A stretch of 64,000 nucleotides of DNA from Breviolum minutum Mf 1.05b.01. Lineage: Eukaryota > Sar > Dinophyceae > Suessiales > Symbiodiniaceae. A program made the position numbers and the translations under genes. The stretch's first letter is position 1; each line of letters opens with the position of its first letter. The stretch is from contig DF239263.1 of NCBI GenBank assembly GCA_000507305.1, positions 1 through 64,000 of the forward strand, read 5' to 3'. Below the pieces are notes generated by a model. It did no database searches. It had not been told where the DNA came from and saw only the letters and a program-made list of their open reading frames with translations. Below are positions 23,601-34,584 of this stretch, one piece after another.

Positions 23601-26600
23601 ATGATTTTCACAAAAAACTTCATCAACTACATATGTGAACGCAAGTGTTTACATATATGAACGCAAGTGCTGCTAGCAACTAAAGAAACATTTTTATATG
23701 TTTGAACACCCTGCCTGCATGATACTGTAGGATGCTCTCCACGGTGCATGTAGTCTTCGCGATTGGATGTGAACTGAACACGAATGTTGGAGTTGTGATC
23801 AAAGCGGTCGGTCTGAATTGCCTTCATGTCAGCAGCAATGCGATTCCGCAGCTTGTCATTCTGCGCCTGTTGCACAGATGTTAGCCGTTGCCCGCGGGGA
23901 GTGATGTAGATGTAACAATGGTCTTCGTGTGGCATATCTTCTGACATTCTTTCTGACATACTCTCTGGCATTTCTTGTGACATTCTTTCTGAAATTTTCT
24001 TCCTGGCACCTCTTCTAACATTCTTTGTGGCGTTCTTTCTAGCATCTCTTCTGACATTCTTTTTGGCCTGTGTGACATCCTGTCTGACATTCTTTCTGGC
24101 ATCTCTTCTGACATTCTGTCTGCTGGTTGAAGCCCGGCAGGGAACACTCGGCGCAGTGGATCGCAGTTGGGGCCCGGAAGCAAACACTGAGCGCAGATCA
24201 TCGCGGTTGGGGTCCGGTAGCGAACAATGTGCGTAGCTGATCGCGATTGAGGGGCCGAACACTGAGCGCAGATGATAGCTGTTGCGACAACGGGGCGAAG
24301 AAAGAGGCGAAGGAGGAAAAACACAGCAACCCCCACCTGACAGGTAGGAAATGAACAAAAACACGGTAAGACGCCGTCTACTTGTGTCAACTTGGACGCT
24401 CGTGTGGTTTTGGATGAAGATTCGGCCAAGGCTTCGGCTTCATGACAATGTGGGCTATGTTGTTGGTGGAGTTCGTTCATCCGTTGATGCAAAGCATGCA
24501 GAGGGAGGGGGCTTTGGAAGGTTGCAAGGATTGTGTCGACGCGGCATCCTCTGTGATGCATGCTAATTTATTGCTCTTCAAGACAGTGGGGGCACCTAAA
24601 AAAACGGCAGTTTGTCATTGTCATTCTAGCAAAGAAATAAATGATGGTAAAAAACATTGGAAACCATTTGCTCCAACGTTCTCGGGAAAGCCTGACAAAG
24701 TGCAAAAGCCACGAATCCTTGATTGGATATAGTTTGCTGTTCTTTATGCTCTGGTTTATCCAAAGCCGTTACTTGAAATGCTGTGGTTTGGTTCCTAAAA
24801 TACCTGCCTTGGCCTTAGATCGCCCAGGTCATTGCTGGTGATAGCTGGGGACAGATAGCGGTGCCTGTGATCGACCGCTACCCAGCCACAGCCATCATAT
24901 TCTGTACCTAGCTGCAAATGAAGCATGCAAGGGAAATCCCGGGATGGACAATCAACTTGCATTTCAGCACAATCAATCATGTCCCATTAACTACCATGGA
25001 ATAAGCCACAGTTGGTACTTAAAAACTCAAAAAATGGCACTTGTTCACAAAATGTGGTGATAAAAAAGGAAGAACGTTCCGAAATTACCGAAATTAGATC
25101 GAATTACAGTTGGTGTTCTAGCAAGATCTAGCATGCAAAAACCGAAAAGGCACGACAGCTGTCATGCAGGTGGCTCGATGCTGACCTTGGTTTTTGGAGT
25201 CTTGAATATGGTTCTGGCAGTCCCTCGGTAAGTGACAGGGACGATTGTGGCAAAAGAAACGACATCAGAGTAGCAGTCTATTATGAATATCTTCATTTTT
25301 TTCCAGCATTTGAATGTTTTTTTGAGATTGAAGTCGGCATTAGATCTTTCAATCAATTCTTGAACGTTCTTTCGTTTATTCTAAAGTTTTATTGAGCGAT
25401 TTTGTCATTTCAGGATGTTTGCAAAACTGTTTCGGGATACTCAAACGATTTGTTCAGGATTTAGGGATGACTGATGAATGATCAGTGGGTGTATTGATTA
25501 ATTGCTTACTTCTCCACCGGCATCCAATCACACAACCCATCACACAAATTCACCCACGCCCTCTGAAATCGTTTAAACAATCATTTAGAAATCCTAAAAT
25601 GAAGATTTTAAAAGCTTTCCAGTGTTTAATGGCCAATGAAATTCATGTATATAAGAGTAACGAGTGAGCTAGAATGAGCACAAAGTCCGTGCTCCTGAAG
25701 GCAGTAGTAGATCGCCTTTCCATTTACTTCTACCATCCTTTACCTATCTTCAGACGGCCAAAGGACTAACTAGCAAATTGTAGACACCATTCGTGTTTGC
25801 ATTTCGTGTTTGTATTTTGTATCCACTTGAGGGATTTTGAGGACTCATCACATGGGCCTTGATAAGAAAACAGCCAGGTTGTGGTTGACAGTTTTGCTGA
25901 GAGCCGGCAGAAGGATTTGTTGCATTTAGCGGAGGAGCTGGAACTTGAAAACGAACAAGACAAGAAGCGCTTAGCGCCTCAACTGCATCCAACATGGATT
26001 GCTTAGATGATTGGATCTTTGATTTGTCTCAGGAGGAATTCGGAATATGTACATCAACAATCTTGTTGCTACCACGTGCCTGTGAGCGGTTCTCTCTCGA
26101 ATTTTGAACTTCCGCATTTCCAGGAAAACATCTTTACTCGGCTGGACTGCAAGAACAAGGGCGAGTTGACCATGGAAGAGTTGATGAATGGTGCAGAAAC
26201 AGACCCCGAGTTCCAAAGCAGACTGAGAGTTATGGACATTGACCAGGCAGACTTGGAACAACTTTTCAATATGATGCTTGGAACACATGCAAAGAAAACA
26301 TGGAATTTTTGCGGTGAAAGCCTAGAACAGGTGATACCGTCACAACAGGATGCAACCCATGACTTTTCATGGGGTTGAATCAGCTCGTTGTAGACTGCCG
26401 TTTCGTCACGGATCTTGTACGACAAGATGAAGGCAGACGAATACTAAATGAAGTGCCGGTGTTATCTAATAAATCCATATAATTAAACATTGGCATTTTG
26501 ATATGCGTTGAGTGTTGTGTGCCCGCAGCCAAGGATTGATGCCGACCTGTCTGGATCCATCGAAAAAGATGAGTTTGTCCGTCCGTTGAGCCGTTGGATT

Positions 26601-26702
26601 GTTGACTCGAAGACAGCGCCACGCTTTGTGAAGTACAACGTGGAACGCGTGCTGCAGCAACAGGATGAGATTCTGAAGCAAAACCATAAGAGCCTTGGAT
26701 AG
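20655..26702 (+). CDS. Voltage-gated cation channel, single domain, with EF-hands
   Basis: A plasma- or organelle-membrane channel that opens on voltage change and is probably tuned by calcium. Exons: about 20,655-20,836 (cytosolic N-terminus), 21,750 to about 22,040 (S1-S3), 22,221-22,307 (S4: RVLRIVRILRVGRITR, Arg every third residue), 24,431-24,585 (S5 and pore helix), 24,828-24,903 (VIAGDSWGQIAVPVIDRY, the filter AGDSW), 25,170-25,219 (S6), 25,878-25,973 (VVVDSFAESRQKDLLHLAEE), 26,124-26,275 and 26,534-26,702 (EF-hands, including DADLSGSIEKDEF). It ends in TAG. Joins from the pore onward keep frame exactly. Donors include GT and GC (ATGAT|GCTTGG). One four-helix repeat only, so it should act as a tetramer, as in bacterial NaV and EukCat-type channels. 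The S4-S5 linker exon and the true start were not found: the ATG at 20,655 follows an AG that could accept the spliced leader. Ion selectivity (Na+ or Ca2+) cannot be read with certainty. Confidence 0.88.
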
Positions 26703-27039
26703 AACACAAGACTTGGACTCAGTATTTTTGATGGATCCACTTTAAAGGAACATGATGCTGAGGGTGAACTTATTGTCACTCGATGCATAGTCCTCCCATA
26801 AACCTAAGCATTTCATATGCCTGGAGCTCAATGTCTTTTTTGGTCTCAACCGAAAACATGATGCAAGATGGAAGTGGAGAAACAGGCCCAAAAACATAAC
26901 ACGGAAGCAAAACAAAAACGACCCCGGACCGAAGCGCAAAAAATTGGCAACAAAAGTGCGCCTTTCGCACATTTTTTGGTCTTCGACCAAAAGGAGGAGC
27001 AGCCCGGAAAAAAGACGTCGAAGTGGTACTTCAGGTATG

Positions 27040-27175
27040 TGCAAGTATACTGATATACTATATGTATATTATCATAAATTGTCATATATGTATATCATAT
27101 ATTATATAATATATATTCTTTACATTATATATTATTCATATTCACATCATATATTATATACAATATATATGATCC
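27040..27175. repeat. AT-rich simple repeat
   Basis: TATAT- and ATATTATAT-type sequence downstream of the channel stop codon. No coding content. Confidence 0.8.
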
Positions 27176-27236
27176 AGGTTTGGCAGGCACCCCCCCCAAT
27201 GTAATGTACACCCAGTTGTCAAAGTCGTGGCGCTTT

Positions 27237-27560
27237 TTCCATTGTGAAGTGCTGCCAAAAGATGCTCTTTGTAGATAGGAAAATGTGCATCTGATCGCTA
27301 GCGTTCCATTGGGAAGTGCTGTGTTGCAAGGTCATGCTGATATGAAGGGAACATAGTGCTGCAATGAGTGCCGTGCCATTGGGTACTGCTACTTCAGCGG
27401 TGATAAAACGAAGTTCAGGGACACAGGCTTTGCTGCAGTGTTTGCCGTCAGCGTTTCCATTGTGAAGTGCTGCCAAAAGATGCTCTTTGTAGATAGGAAA
27501 ACGCGCATCTGATCGCTAGCGTTCCGTTGAGAAGCGCTGTGTTGCAGTGGATGTGGATTG
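27237..27560. repeat. 218-bp tandem repeat, 1.5 copies
   Basis: The block CCATTGTGAAGTGCTGCCAA with TAGATAGGAAAA and ATCTGATCGCTAGCGTTCC downstream occurs at 27,239 and again at 27,457. Inside each unit the shorter word CATTGKGAAGTGCTG recurs, so the repeat is built from smaller units. Confidence 0.85.
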
Positions 27561-27637
27561 TGGCTTTTCTTGTGGGTGGGAAATGTGGCCCTCGTCCTTG
27601 CATTGCCTCATAATGATAGATGTGGAGTGATCAGGGG

Positions 27638-27683
27638 CTCACAGCGTCGTGGAACATGGATGGGTCAGACCAAATGATCATCA
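27638..27683. repeat. Direct repeat flanking transposon region, left copy
   Basis: GGAACATGGATGGGTCAGAC followed by CAAATGATCATC. The partner is at 33,488-33,533. Confidence 0.8.
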
Positions 27684-28500
27684 TAAGTAGTATATGGGAT
27701 CCGGTCAAAAACCCATAGTAAGAAAATTTAACCAAAGGAGCGAAAATGTTTGACCATCATGTGTTTTTCATCTTCGTTTAGTAGCGGGCCCCCACCTAAA
27801 CACAGTGGTTCAGCACCTGGGCGCTAGATTCGCGCTAGGTCTGCGCTAGGACTTTCTGTGATAAATAGGGGTCAAAACCCAATAATCCTTTTATGCTCAC
27901 ATCCCCTCCAAAAAGATGTATTGTCTTTATTGGGGTGGTAATTTCCCTGCAAATTGGAAAATGAATCTTGATTGCCAACCCACACAAGCTTTGCTGATTG
28001 GCGGTTTAAACATGTTTCATCTCCAAATGGGATAGGAAGACTAAAACAGGGTGTCAAAGCACCAGCCTTGTAAATTATATAGTTTGCAATGATGCTTTGA
28101 ATTCTGACATTGCGATTTCGTGGGTCAGAGCGGTCACTTCAAATTTTCACCTGTTGACTTGTTTGGGGTCCGAGTCAGACACCGGAAATCTGTAATACCG
28201 ACTGGCTGATAGTGAGCCACTGGCAGATACTGCTTCATTTATTTGCTTGCGAAGCTTGTTGGTTCTGCAGCCATTTGGGATTTGGGGTGTTTCAGAACGT
28301 AGTGGTTGCAATATGGCCCGCACAAGACAGCGAGTGCGATTTTGCAGCAGGAAAGGTAAAAGGGTTGGGAGATGTTTTACGTATTTTTTTGGGTTGAAGG
28401 TGCAGCTTATTTGCGCTAAAGATGTTGCTGTTGTTTGCTTCCCTCAGGTTGCCTTTCTCTTGTTGTGGGTGGGTTCCCTTAGGAGTTTGAAGTGGCAGGC

Positions 28501-28713
28501 GATGCGCTTGACACCAAGTGATGGGCAACAGAAGTCCCGCTTCTTACCGGATGAGGTTGATGCTTGGAAATGGCTCTTTCAATTTTCGGACCGTCCGTCC
28601 ATCGAACAAGTTCCAAATCAGTTTCGCGAAGCCGTTCTTGAGGCACGTCGCGCATGTGTAGCAGTTAAAGCAAGGCGAAATGAAAGGAAACATTTTTTTC
28701 AGAAAATTACTTG
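28501..28713 (+). CDS. Small basic ORF inside the transposon
   Basis: The 70-codon frame starts MRLTPSDGQQKSRFLPDEVD, includes FREAVLEARRACVAVKARRN and ends with TGA. It is charged and probably helical. It may be an accessory protein or an exon of the element. No homolog recognised. Confidence 0.3.
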
Positions 28714-28984
28714 AATGGTTGCCTCCTTAGGGTCTTCGGGACATAGAGGATGGTTTTGGATTTGTTGCATTGGTTCCTGATGATTGGGTCTCATGTCAAT
28801 GTTGGATAGGCAGCAAAAGTAAGTAGATGGGAAGAAAGATGGTGGATAGATATAAACCTACAGTCGTCATATAAAGATATACGTTTTACGGTGATACGTA
28901 TATATATTTTTATAATTATATACATGTAGAGAGTGTCTCATGTGGCTGATACTACTATTTCACAGTGTCTTTGATATTTATCAG

Positions 28985-29094
28985 CCTCCGGCCATTTCCG
29001 CCAGCAACAACAGCAACACCAGCAATGCCAGCAGCAACAGCAAGGCCAGCAAGAACAGCAACAGCAGCAGCAACAGTGGCAACAGCAGCTTGGG
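28985..29094. repeat. CAG/CAA-rich low-complexity tract
   Basis: CAGCAACA-type units encode Asn/Ser-, Gln- or Ala/Thr-rich peptides in different frames. Treated as simple sequence within the transposon region. Confidence 0.85.
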
Positions 29095-29205
29095 TAAGCA
29101 AAGTACAGACAAGCAATCCATCACCAAGCCCCACCTCACTAGACACGCTGGCGCCAACGGCGGATTAAGATAAAAATGCCCTCAGGAACAATGAGTCAGG
29201 TCAGT

Positions 29206-29320
29206 GACAATATTATTGATGATTAACCCATGCTATGGATTAATGGTTAGTAGGGATTATAATGACCATCATCAATAATCATAGGAAGGATGTCCATTAC
29301 CCACTAGAAATAATATTGTC
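29206..29320. mobile_element. 115-bp inverted-repeat element (MITE-like)
   Basis: GACAATATTATT at 29,206 is mirrored by AATAATATTGTC ending at 29,320. AGT flanks both sides, as a 3-base target duplication would. The interior also carries partly palindromic ATTGATGATTAA and ATCATCAATAAT words. No coding capacity. It lies just before the Cx2C frame. Confidence 0.55.
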
Positions 29321-29335
29321 AGTGACACATATGGC

Positions 29336-30034
29336 TTGTTTAGTCTTTCGGGAACCTCCAAGGGGTTAACATTACAGGTGGCTCCTCAAACCACCTGCGA
29401 GGTGCTTGCTGACGAGATTCCTGACAAGTCTGTCAAGCAGAGCTTTGGGGCCTTGACTCCTGAGCAGCCCGAAGCCGAGCTTGCCAAGCAAAGCTCTGAG
29501 AAGTTCACTCCTGAGCCCAAAGCCGAGCTTTCTGAGAAGTTGACTCCTGAGCCCAAAGCCGAGCTTTCTGAGAAGTTGACTCCTGAGCCTAAAGCCGAGC
29601 TTGCCAAGCAAAGCTCTGAGAAGTTCAGTCCTGAGCCCAAAGCCACGCTTTCTGAGAAGTTGACTCCTGAGCGGCCCAAGGTCCAGCTCACTCAGCTCAG
29701 CTGTCACAAGTTGACTCCGCAAAAGGTAGTGGATGTCAGGAACAGAGTAGGGTTTAGTGGAAAGACTGCGAAGGCAGCAGCATGCAAAAATTGTGCTGAG
29801 CCTCGCAACCGTTATTTCCGCAATGCCTTGTGCCCTGAGTGCGAGCAAGGCTTTCGGGTGAGGGGCCGTAGATCTGCATCCACTTGGACCGAGGAGTTGA
29901 AAGAAGAAGTAGCTTTAGAGTCTCGGTCTAAGAGGCAGAAGGTGGCAGAATCTCAGAATAAGATCCGTTTGCAAGATTTGGCACAAGGGCAAGCAGAAAT
30001 CCTGCGCCTTTTGCGTGACCGCAATCTGTTGTGA
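29336..30034 (+). CDS. Transposon-encoded protein with EKLTPEPKAEL repeats and Cx2C motif
   Basis: A long open frame of about 230 codons with no good ATG start (it opens at a TTG). Its first half has about five imperfect copies of a 12-20-residue repeat built on SEKLTPEPKAEL. Residues about 153-171 form CKNC...CPEC (Cx2C-x11-Cx2C), a likely zinc-binding pair. The tail is basic (RSKRQK). It may be a DNA-binding accessory protein or the N-terminal part of the transposase. It may be spliced to sequence upstream, since no ATG fits. It ends in TGA. Confidence 0.5.
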   Translation: MFSLSGTSKGLTLQVAPQTTCEVLADEIPDKSVKQSFGALTPEQPEAELAKQSSEKFTPEPKAELSEKLTPEPKAELSEKLTPEPKAELAKQSSEKFSPEPKATLSEKLTPERPKVQLTQLSCHKLTPQKVVDVRNRVGFSGKTAKAAACKNCAEPRNRYFRNALCPECEQGFRVRGRRSASTWTEELKEEVALESRSKRQKVAESQNKIRLQDLAQGQAEILRLLRDRNLL

Positions 30035-30453
30035 AGCTTCTTTAGCCTTGGATCGCTGACGCGAAGCCAGGGACATGACTTGGGACAGGTGCAGGGGTGT
30101 GCACCGGCAAGGACAGTTGCACCAACTTCAGCGTGCAAAAAGGTGAGTTTGCAAGAGCTATTTTGCGTTTAAAGTTTGTCGCAGTTTGTAGAGCTCTAGT
30201 CTGGAAGGACCTTGTGATGGTTCATTTGTCACAGTTTGAGAGCAGGTCATGCTGGTTGAGATTTTTGACTTGACAAACCTTATCCACCATGATTTTCGGA
30301 AACAGACGGAAAATCCGCGCTAGCGTGGCGCTAGATCCGCGCTAGATGCGCGCTAGCAAAGGTGTCTCAGGTCCATCATGTCCCCACACATCCTCACGAT
30401 CCAACGATTTTTTTTTCAGAGACAAGGCATATTGCTGTTTTTAGGCTCTCAGC

Positions 30454-31125
30454 ATGAATGATGCTGTTGGCAAATGCCGCCTAAGCCCTGGCGAAGTCAA
30501 GATCTTAGAGCGGCGTGGCCGAGATGCCCTATATAAAGAACTAAAGGCTGACGCCAGATTGGAAGAGGCAGCAATAGCAGCTCTTGGGACGAACGCTCGT
30601 CGCAGACAAGTAGCTGAGTGGAAAAGGCAACAGTGTTTCATGAGATTCCGCCAATTGTCCCGAGCAGAGCAGGCAACTTTGCTGCCGGAAGTTACGCGCC
30701 TGCATGATCATCAGGATGCGCAGAATGCTGCAGACACTTGTGCCGAAGAACCTTCTTCAAGCACACCAGCAGTTCAACCACCAGTGGTGAAAAGGAAGCG
30801 CGGGAGACCTCGCAAGGCTTGGGCTGCAACCGCTAAGTGGTCGAGACAGCGGCTAATCAGCGGAATTCTGCAGAAGATCAATGCCGCGTGTGATGACACA
30901 GAGACTTGGCTAAGCAAGTGCAGATTCACCCGTTTCGTTGCAAAAACTTATGTCTCTTTTTGTAAACCAGACTTGCTTGTTGGCAACGTAAGAAAGCTTT
31001 GTTTAGTTGCAAAAACTTATTTCCCTTTTTGTAAACCAGACTTGCTTGTTGGCAACGTAAGGAAGCTTGGGCAGATTCAATTCAGCGTCTTCTCTCCAAG
31101 GCCCTTTCATTGCAGCCGGGTCTAG
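30454..31125 (+). pseudogene. Transposase N-terminal region with AT-hook
   Basis: ATG-started frame (MNDAVGKCRLSPGEVKIL). An AT-hook, KRKRGRPRKAW, at about residues 113-123 implies minor-groove DNA binding. From 30,937 a 69-base unit is duplicated in tandem (VAKTYVSFCKPDLLVGNVRK and its copy). This keeps the frame but looks secondary, and could include an intron sequence. Near 31,080 the coding continues in another frame (SIQRLLSKALSLQPGLAH), so a frameshift or an unrecognised intron separates this part from the next. Confidence 0.5.
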
Positions 31126-33273
31126 CACATTCATTGGAGACCAGGGGAGTGGTCATGGATGCAGCTGGGGGCAAAGCTAAGCGAGCTCTCAAGGCCTTGA
31201 CTGAAGCAGAGGTTCTTAATGAGCCCGGCTTGCGGCAGAAGATGTGCTCTGTCCTGCAAGAGGCTGGGTTTCGCAACAGAAAGCAGTTGAAGGTCATTGG
31301 TCTGCACTTTCCCCGCCGAAGCTGGGTTGCTGCTAAGAATGGCAAGAAGAGCCTCGGACAGCGTGGTCGTCCGTCCCTGCTGCAAAACCCTGACCTACAA
31401 GAACTCGTACGCAAGGCGGCTGTTGATCATTCACGAACTAGCTCCAAGTTCATCATGGTGCAGAACAGTGAGGGAGAGAAGGAGGCAGTCATGGTTCGGC
31501 ATTGGACAACCTTGCCATACAATGTGTATGTCAACTCCAAAGAGATCATGAAGCGCATGTCTTTCAGCACTTTCCAGCGCATGCTTGTCAAACATTCCCA
31601 TTCATTCGGCATGGGCCGCGCGTTTCTGACTATTGCGATCACTGCCACACATTTCAGAAGGTTGTGGTTCCGTGCCTTGTCCTAGAATTTGTGCAACCTT
31701 TTTTTGGCACACTGTTCTCATCCGAAAAGGGTTCACTTGTCATAGTGTTCTTGCATTATTTCTTGAAAAATATTAGCAATCTAGGCATCTTAAACGGTGG
31801 TGCCGTCGGGTGCATGCTACCCTGACGAAGCTCTACCCACAATATTTTCAGCACTTCGACTTGGCAGAAGGCCTCGCGGACACGAACCCTCTTGAGGTTT
31901 GCCGAGCTTACGGACAATATATGAATACCCATACCAAGCTCTATAGGCCAGAAATTCTGGCAGCTGGGAAGAACAGGCTGGTGCTTTCTCTGCATCAGCA
32001 AGAGGCAGAGTTCGAAGAGGATCTGCGCTGGCTCAAAAAGGTCATTGCTGCCTACGACTTTCACATCCGTAGCGCACAGCGACAGAACGCTAATCTGGAG
32101 AGAGACATCTCAACTTTGAGACAGCCTGAGATCCTTCTTTGGCTGGACTGGAAGCAGAACGTGCTTGGGTTGCATGCTGTTTTTGTAGCGGATTCACTTT
32201 GTTCTCAAGTGTAGATGGTCGTTTTAACAAAGATGTTACTGAGAGCTTGTCAGGTTCACTCATGCCTTGCCCTGCCTGAGGTAACGTTGCCTATTCAGCA
32301 GATTGCCACAGGCGACTCCTTCTGGGCCCAAGCTAGGGCTGAGTGCTCCGTACTGGGAGTGATCCTCTTCACTCCTCGGCCTGATGGAACTGCTTTGAAA
32401 AGAGGAGTTCTGTTTGTCAGCGAGTGCATTGAGCATACGAGCCTTGCAGCAGGAGTGCAATTAAACTTGATCAGGGAAATGCTCGGGAAAAAAGCGCAAG
32501 GTTGCCATTTGAGAGTGTGGTGCGATGTGGGTCCACACTACCGTGCTGCTGATTTCATCAGCTACTTCAGCCATGAGTGGATCCTCCACCTTGGTGCTCG
32601 GGTGACCTTGTCTTATTTCATAGAGAAACATGGCAAAGGACAAGTCGATGCACTATTTTCCACCGTCAACCACTGGTGTGAGCGAATGGCGAAAAAGGAA
32701 GGTTGCAGCGTTGAATCCGTACCAGACTTGGTTTCAAAGATGCAAGAAGAAGCTCGCTTGGAAATGAAGAAAGATCCTGATGGTCTCCAGTACACTGTCA
32801 TCCACTGGAAAACCGACGCAAAGCCCGAAAAAGCTTGGGTTGGAAATTCTCCCAAGAAGTTTTTCATCACTCGAACATACTGTCTTGAGGGTTCTGCTTA
32901 TGGGCCGAAGAAAGATCAACTACATTGGAGCAACAAGAGGTTCAGTGATTTGAGCCCAGGTGAAACAGTGACATTTGCATTCTCCCAGGAGCCAATCTTA
33001 GACCGAACATGGCGGAAAGGTTTCTTCTCGAACCCTCGGTGGAAACGCAGTTTCCCCACCAAGAATAGCCAATCAGCAATTTTGGAAAGACACAGCCTGC
33101 TCCAGGTTCATGACATTGAGCCGATGAAAGAAGATGCTTTGTCGCAGCGTCTTGGAAAGTACCAGCAGGCTCTGCAAGTCAAACGTGCCAGAGGAGCTCG
33201 CCAAAGGCGAGTGCTGAGTAAGCTGGCGCAAGATTCTGACAGCAGTTCATCCAGCTCCTCCGAAACGAGTTGA
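31110..33273 (+). pseudogene. DDE/D-type transposase core, broken
   Basis: Read in three frames. 31,110-31,685 holds a second basic GQRGRPSL motif. A +1 shift near 31,619 moves coding to the frame with SDYCDHCHTFQKVVVP, a CxxC signature. From 31,810 coding continues (LYPQYFQHFDLAEG...) to LWLDWKQN, is stopped by TAG at 32,212 and resumes in the same frame to 33,273. Likely catalytic acids are Asp of LWLDWKQN (32,146), Asp of WCDVGPHYR (32,524) and Glu/Asp of EKHGKGQVDALFS (32,623/32,647). The spacings of about 126 and then 33-41 residues suit an RNase H fold. The DxGxxYR plus HGKGxxD pairing resembles a transposase-like family seen in invertebrate genomes; I cannot name the superfamily. It ends with a Ser-rich acidic tail. 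Confidence 0.68.
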
Positions 33274-33487
33274 AAATGGACCGCGCTAGAAACGTTGTGC
33301 AGAAATTCAGGTTTCAGTTGGAAGATGCTTGATTTCTTGTAGTTTTGCTGGTTACGAAATGATGATAACAAAAAGAACACTTTTAGAAGCGGGCCCGCAC
33401 CAAGATCCGATTTTTGCACCAAAGCGGGAAAAGACATTTTGACCAGCCACCATATGGTTTCAATGGAGTAGGCTTAAGGTATCCCCC

Positions 33488-33533
33488 CTCATAGCATGGT
33501 AGAACATGGATGGGTAAGACCCGAATGATCATC
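33488..33533. repeat. Direct repeat flanking transposon region, right copy
   Basis: AGAACATGGATGGGTAAGAC followed by CCGAATGATCATC. It matches 27,638-27,683 with a few differences and lies about 100 bases outside the GGGCCC end, as the left copy does. Confidence 0.8.
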
Positions 33534-34584
33534 GAACTTCCTATCAGGTCAGATGGAGTAGGCTTTTTGTCACGGCATGAAAAGGTATTCCAAGCTCCAA
33601 ACGTGGCCGCTTGTAATTCTATGTTCTATTTCTGCCAACTCACCTTGACAGCAACAAGGTGCACTACGTCTTTGTCTACTCCCTGGTCCTGTCTGCATCT
33701 TGGTGTGCACGGTCCTTCTGTGCAGAAGGGGCGAAAAGACAAAGATGGCAATGATATCAGCAAGGCATCTTGGCTTTCTGATTCTGAGGTCCTGCGTGTT
33801 TAACGCAAATGCTGCAGAAGTGAGTGAGCCTGCGTCACAGCAGCGAAACCTGCTGTCGTGTTGGATCACTCTGTGCGTTGCGATGTTCCTGACCAAATTA
33901 TCTGTGTGATAGATTGGACACTGTTCAGTCTCCTTTTGGCTTCACTTGCTAAGGTTGCCCGCCCAATTCTTCAATGCTTCTGGGGTTTTGCATTTTGAGT
34001 TGTGTAAGAGCAGTTTGTCGCAAACCTGCCTCAATCCCGTGTGAATTATGCATGATGTGTTTTGCGTAATCCGTACATGTCACTGGTTGCCCCAACCACG
34101 TTTTGCCTCTTATCTGTGGTCTCGCCCAGTTTTTTGATAACATGCCTTGTTGAATTTTTGCAACAAATGAAAACAAACATTTGCACCGCTCACACACGCT
34201 CATGTTTGGTGCGTCGTAGCTTGCCAGCGCAGGTCACTTGATCGCTGCATTTATAAAATCCTTGTGCAAACGCAGAGCATGCCGACGGCGCATCATCGCG
34301 CGCGGCAAGGTGCAAAAAAGGAGATATAGACAAAGCCGTTGTGTGCCTTTCCGTTTGCAATGCGGATTGCGTTGTTGCACCGTTACCAGACCTTTCTACT
34401 GAAAGGTGTCCTCGCAGCAGAACTTTGCCGACCATGCCAATTTGCGAGGTGGCGCCAGTAGAGGCGCACCACAGACAACCAAAAGAATGAGATCCGAAAG
34501 AGAGCTTCTCCAAGGACTGCAAACATTATTTGAATCTTTTGGGGATGAGCCTGCTGACACCGAAACAGATCCCGACCAAGATCT
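33534..34584. other. No gene recognised
   Basis: Short open frames only. The word ATGGAGTAGGCTT occurs twice (33,462 and 33,550), a local duplication linked with the transposon flank. Confidence 0.3.

Larger units (their letters stand above)
27786..33396 (+). mobile_element. Decayed DNA transposon with DDE-type core
   Basis: This is one broken, probably autonomous element. Candidate ends are GGGCCC-starting inverted repeats, GGGCCCCCACCTAAA at 27,786 and GGGCCCGCTTCTAAA (reverse complement) ending at 33,396, matching at 12 of 15 positions. The word GCGCTAG, a possible transposase-binding site, occurs three times at 27,821-27,850, four times at 30,317-30,356 and once at 33,283. Inside lie a Cx2C protein frame, an AT-hook frame and a transposase core, all on +. 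The boundaries are uncertain: the middle GCGCTAG cluster could instead mark the left end of a shorter element at about 30.3 kb. Frameshifts and a stop show it is no longer active. Confidence 0.65.
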
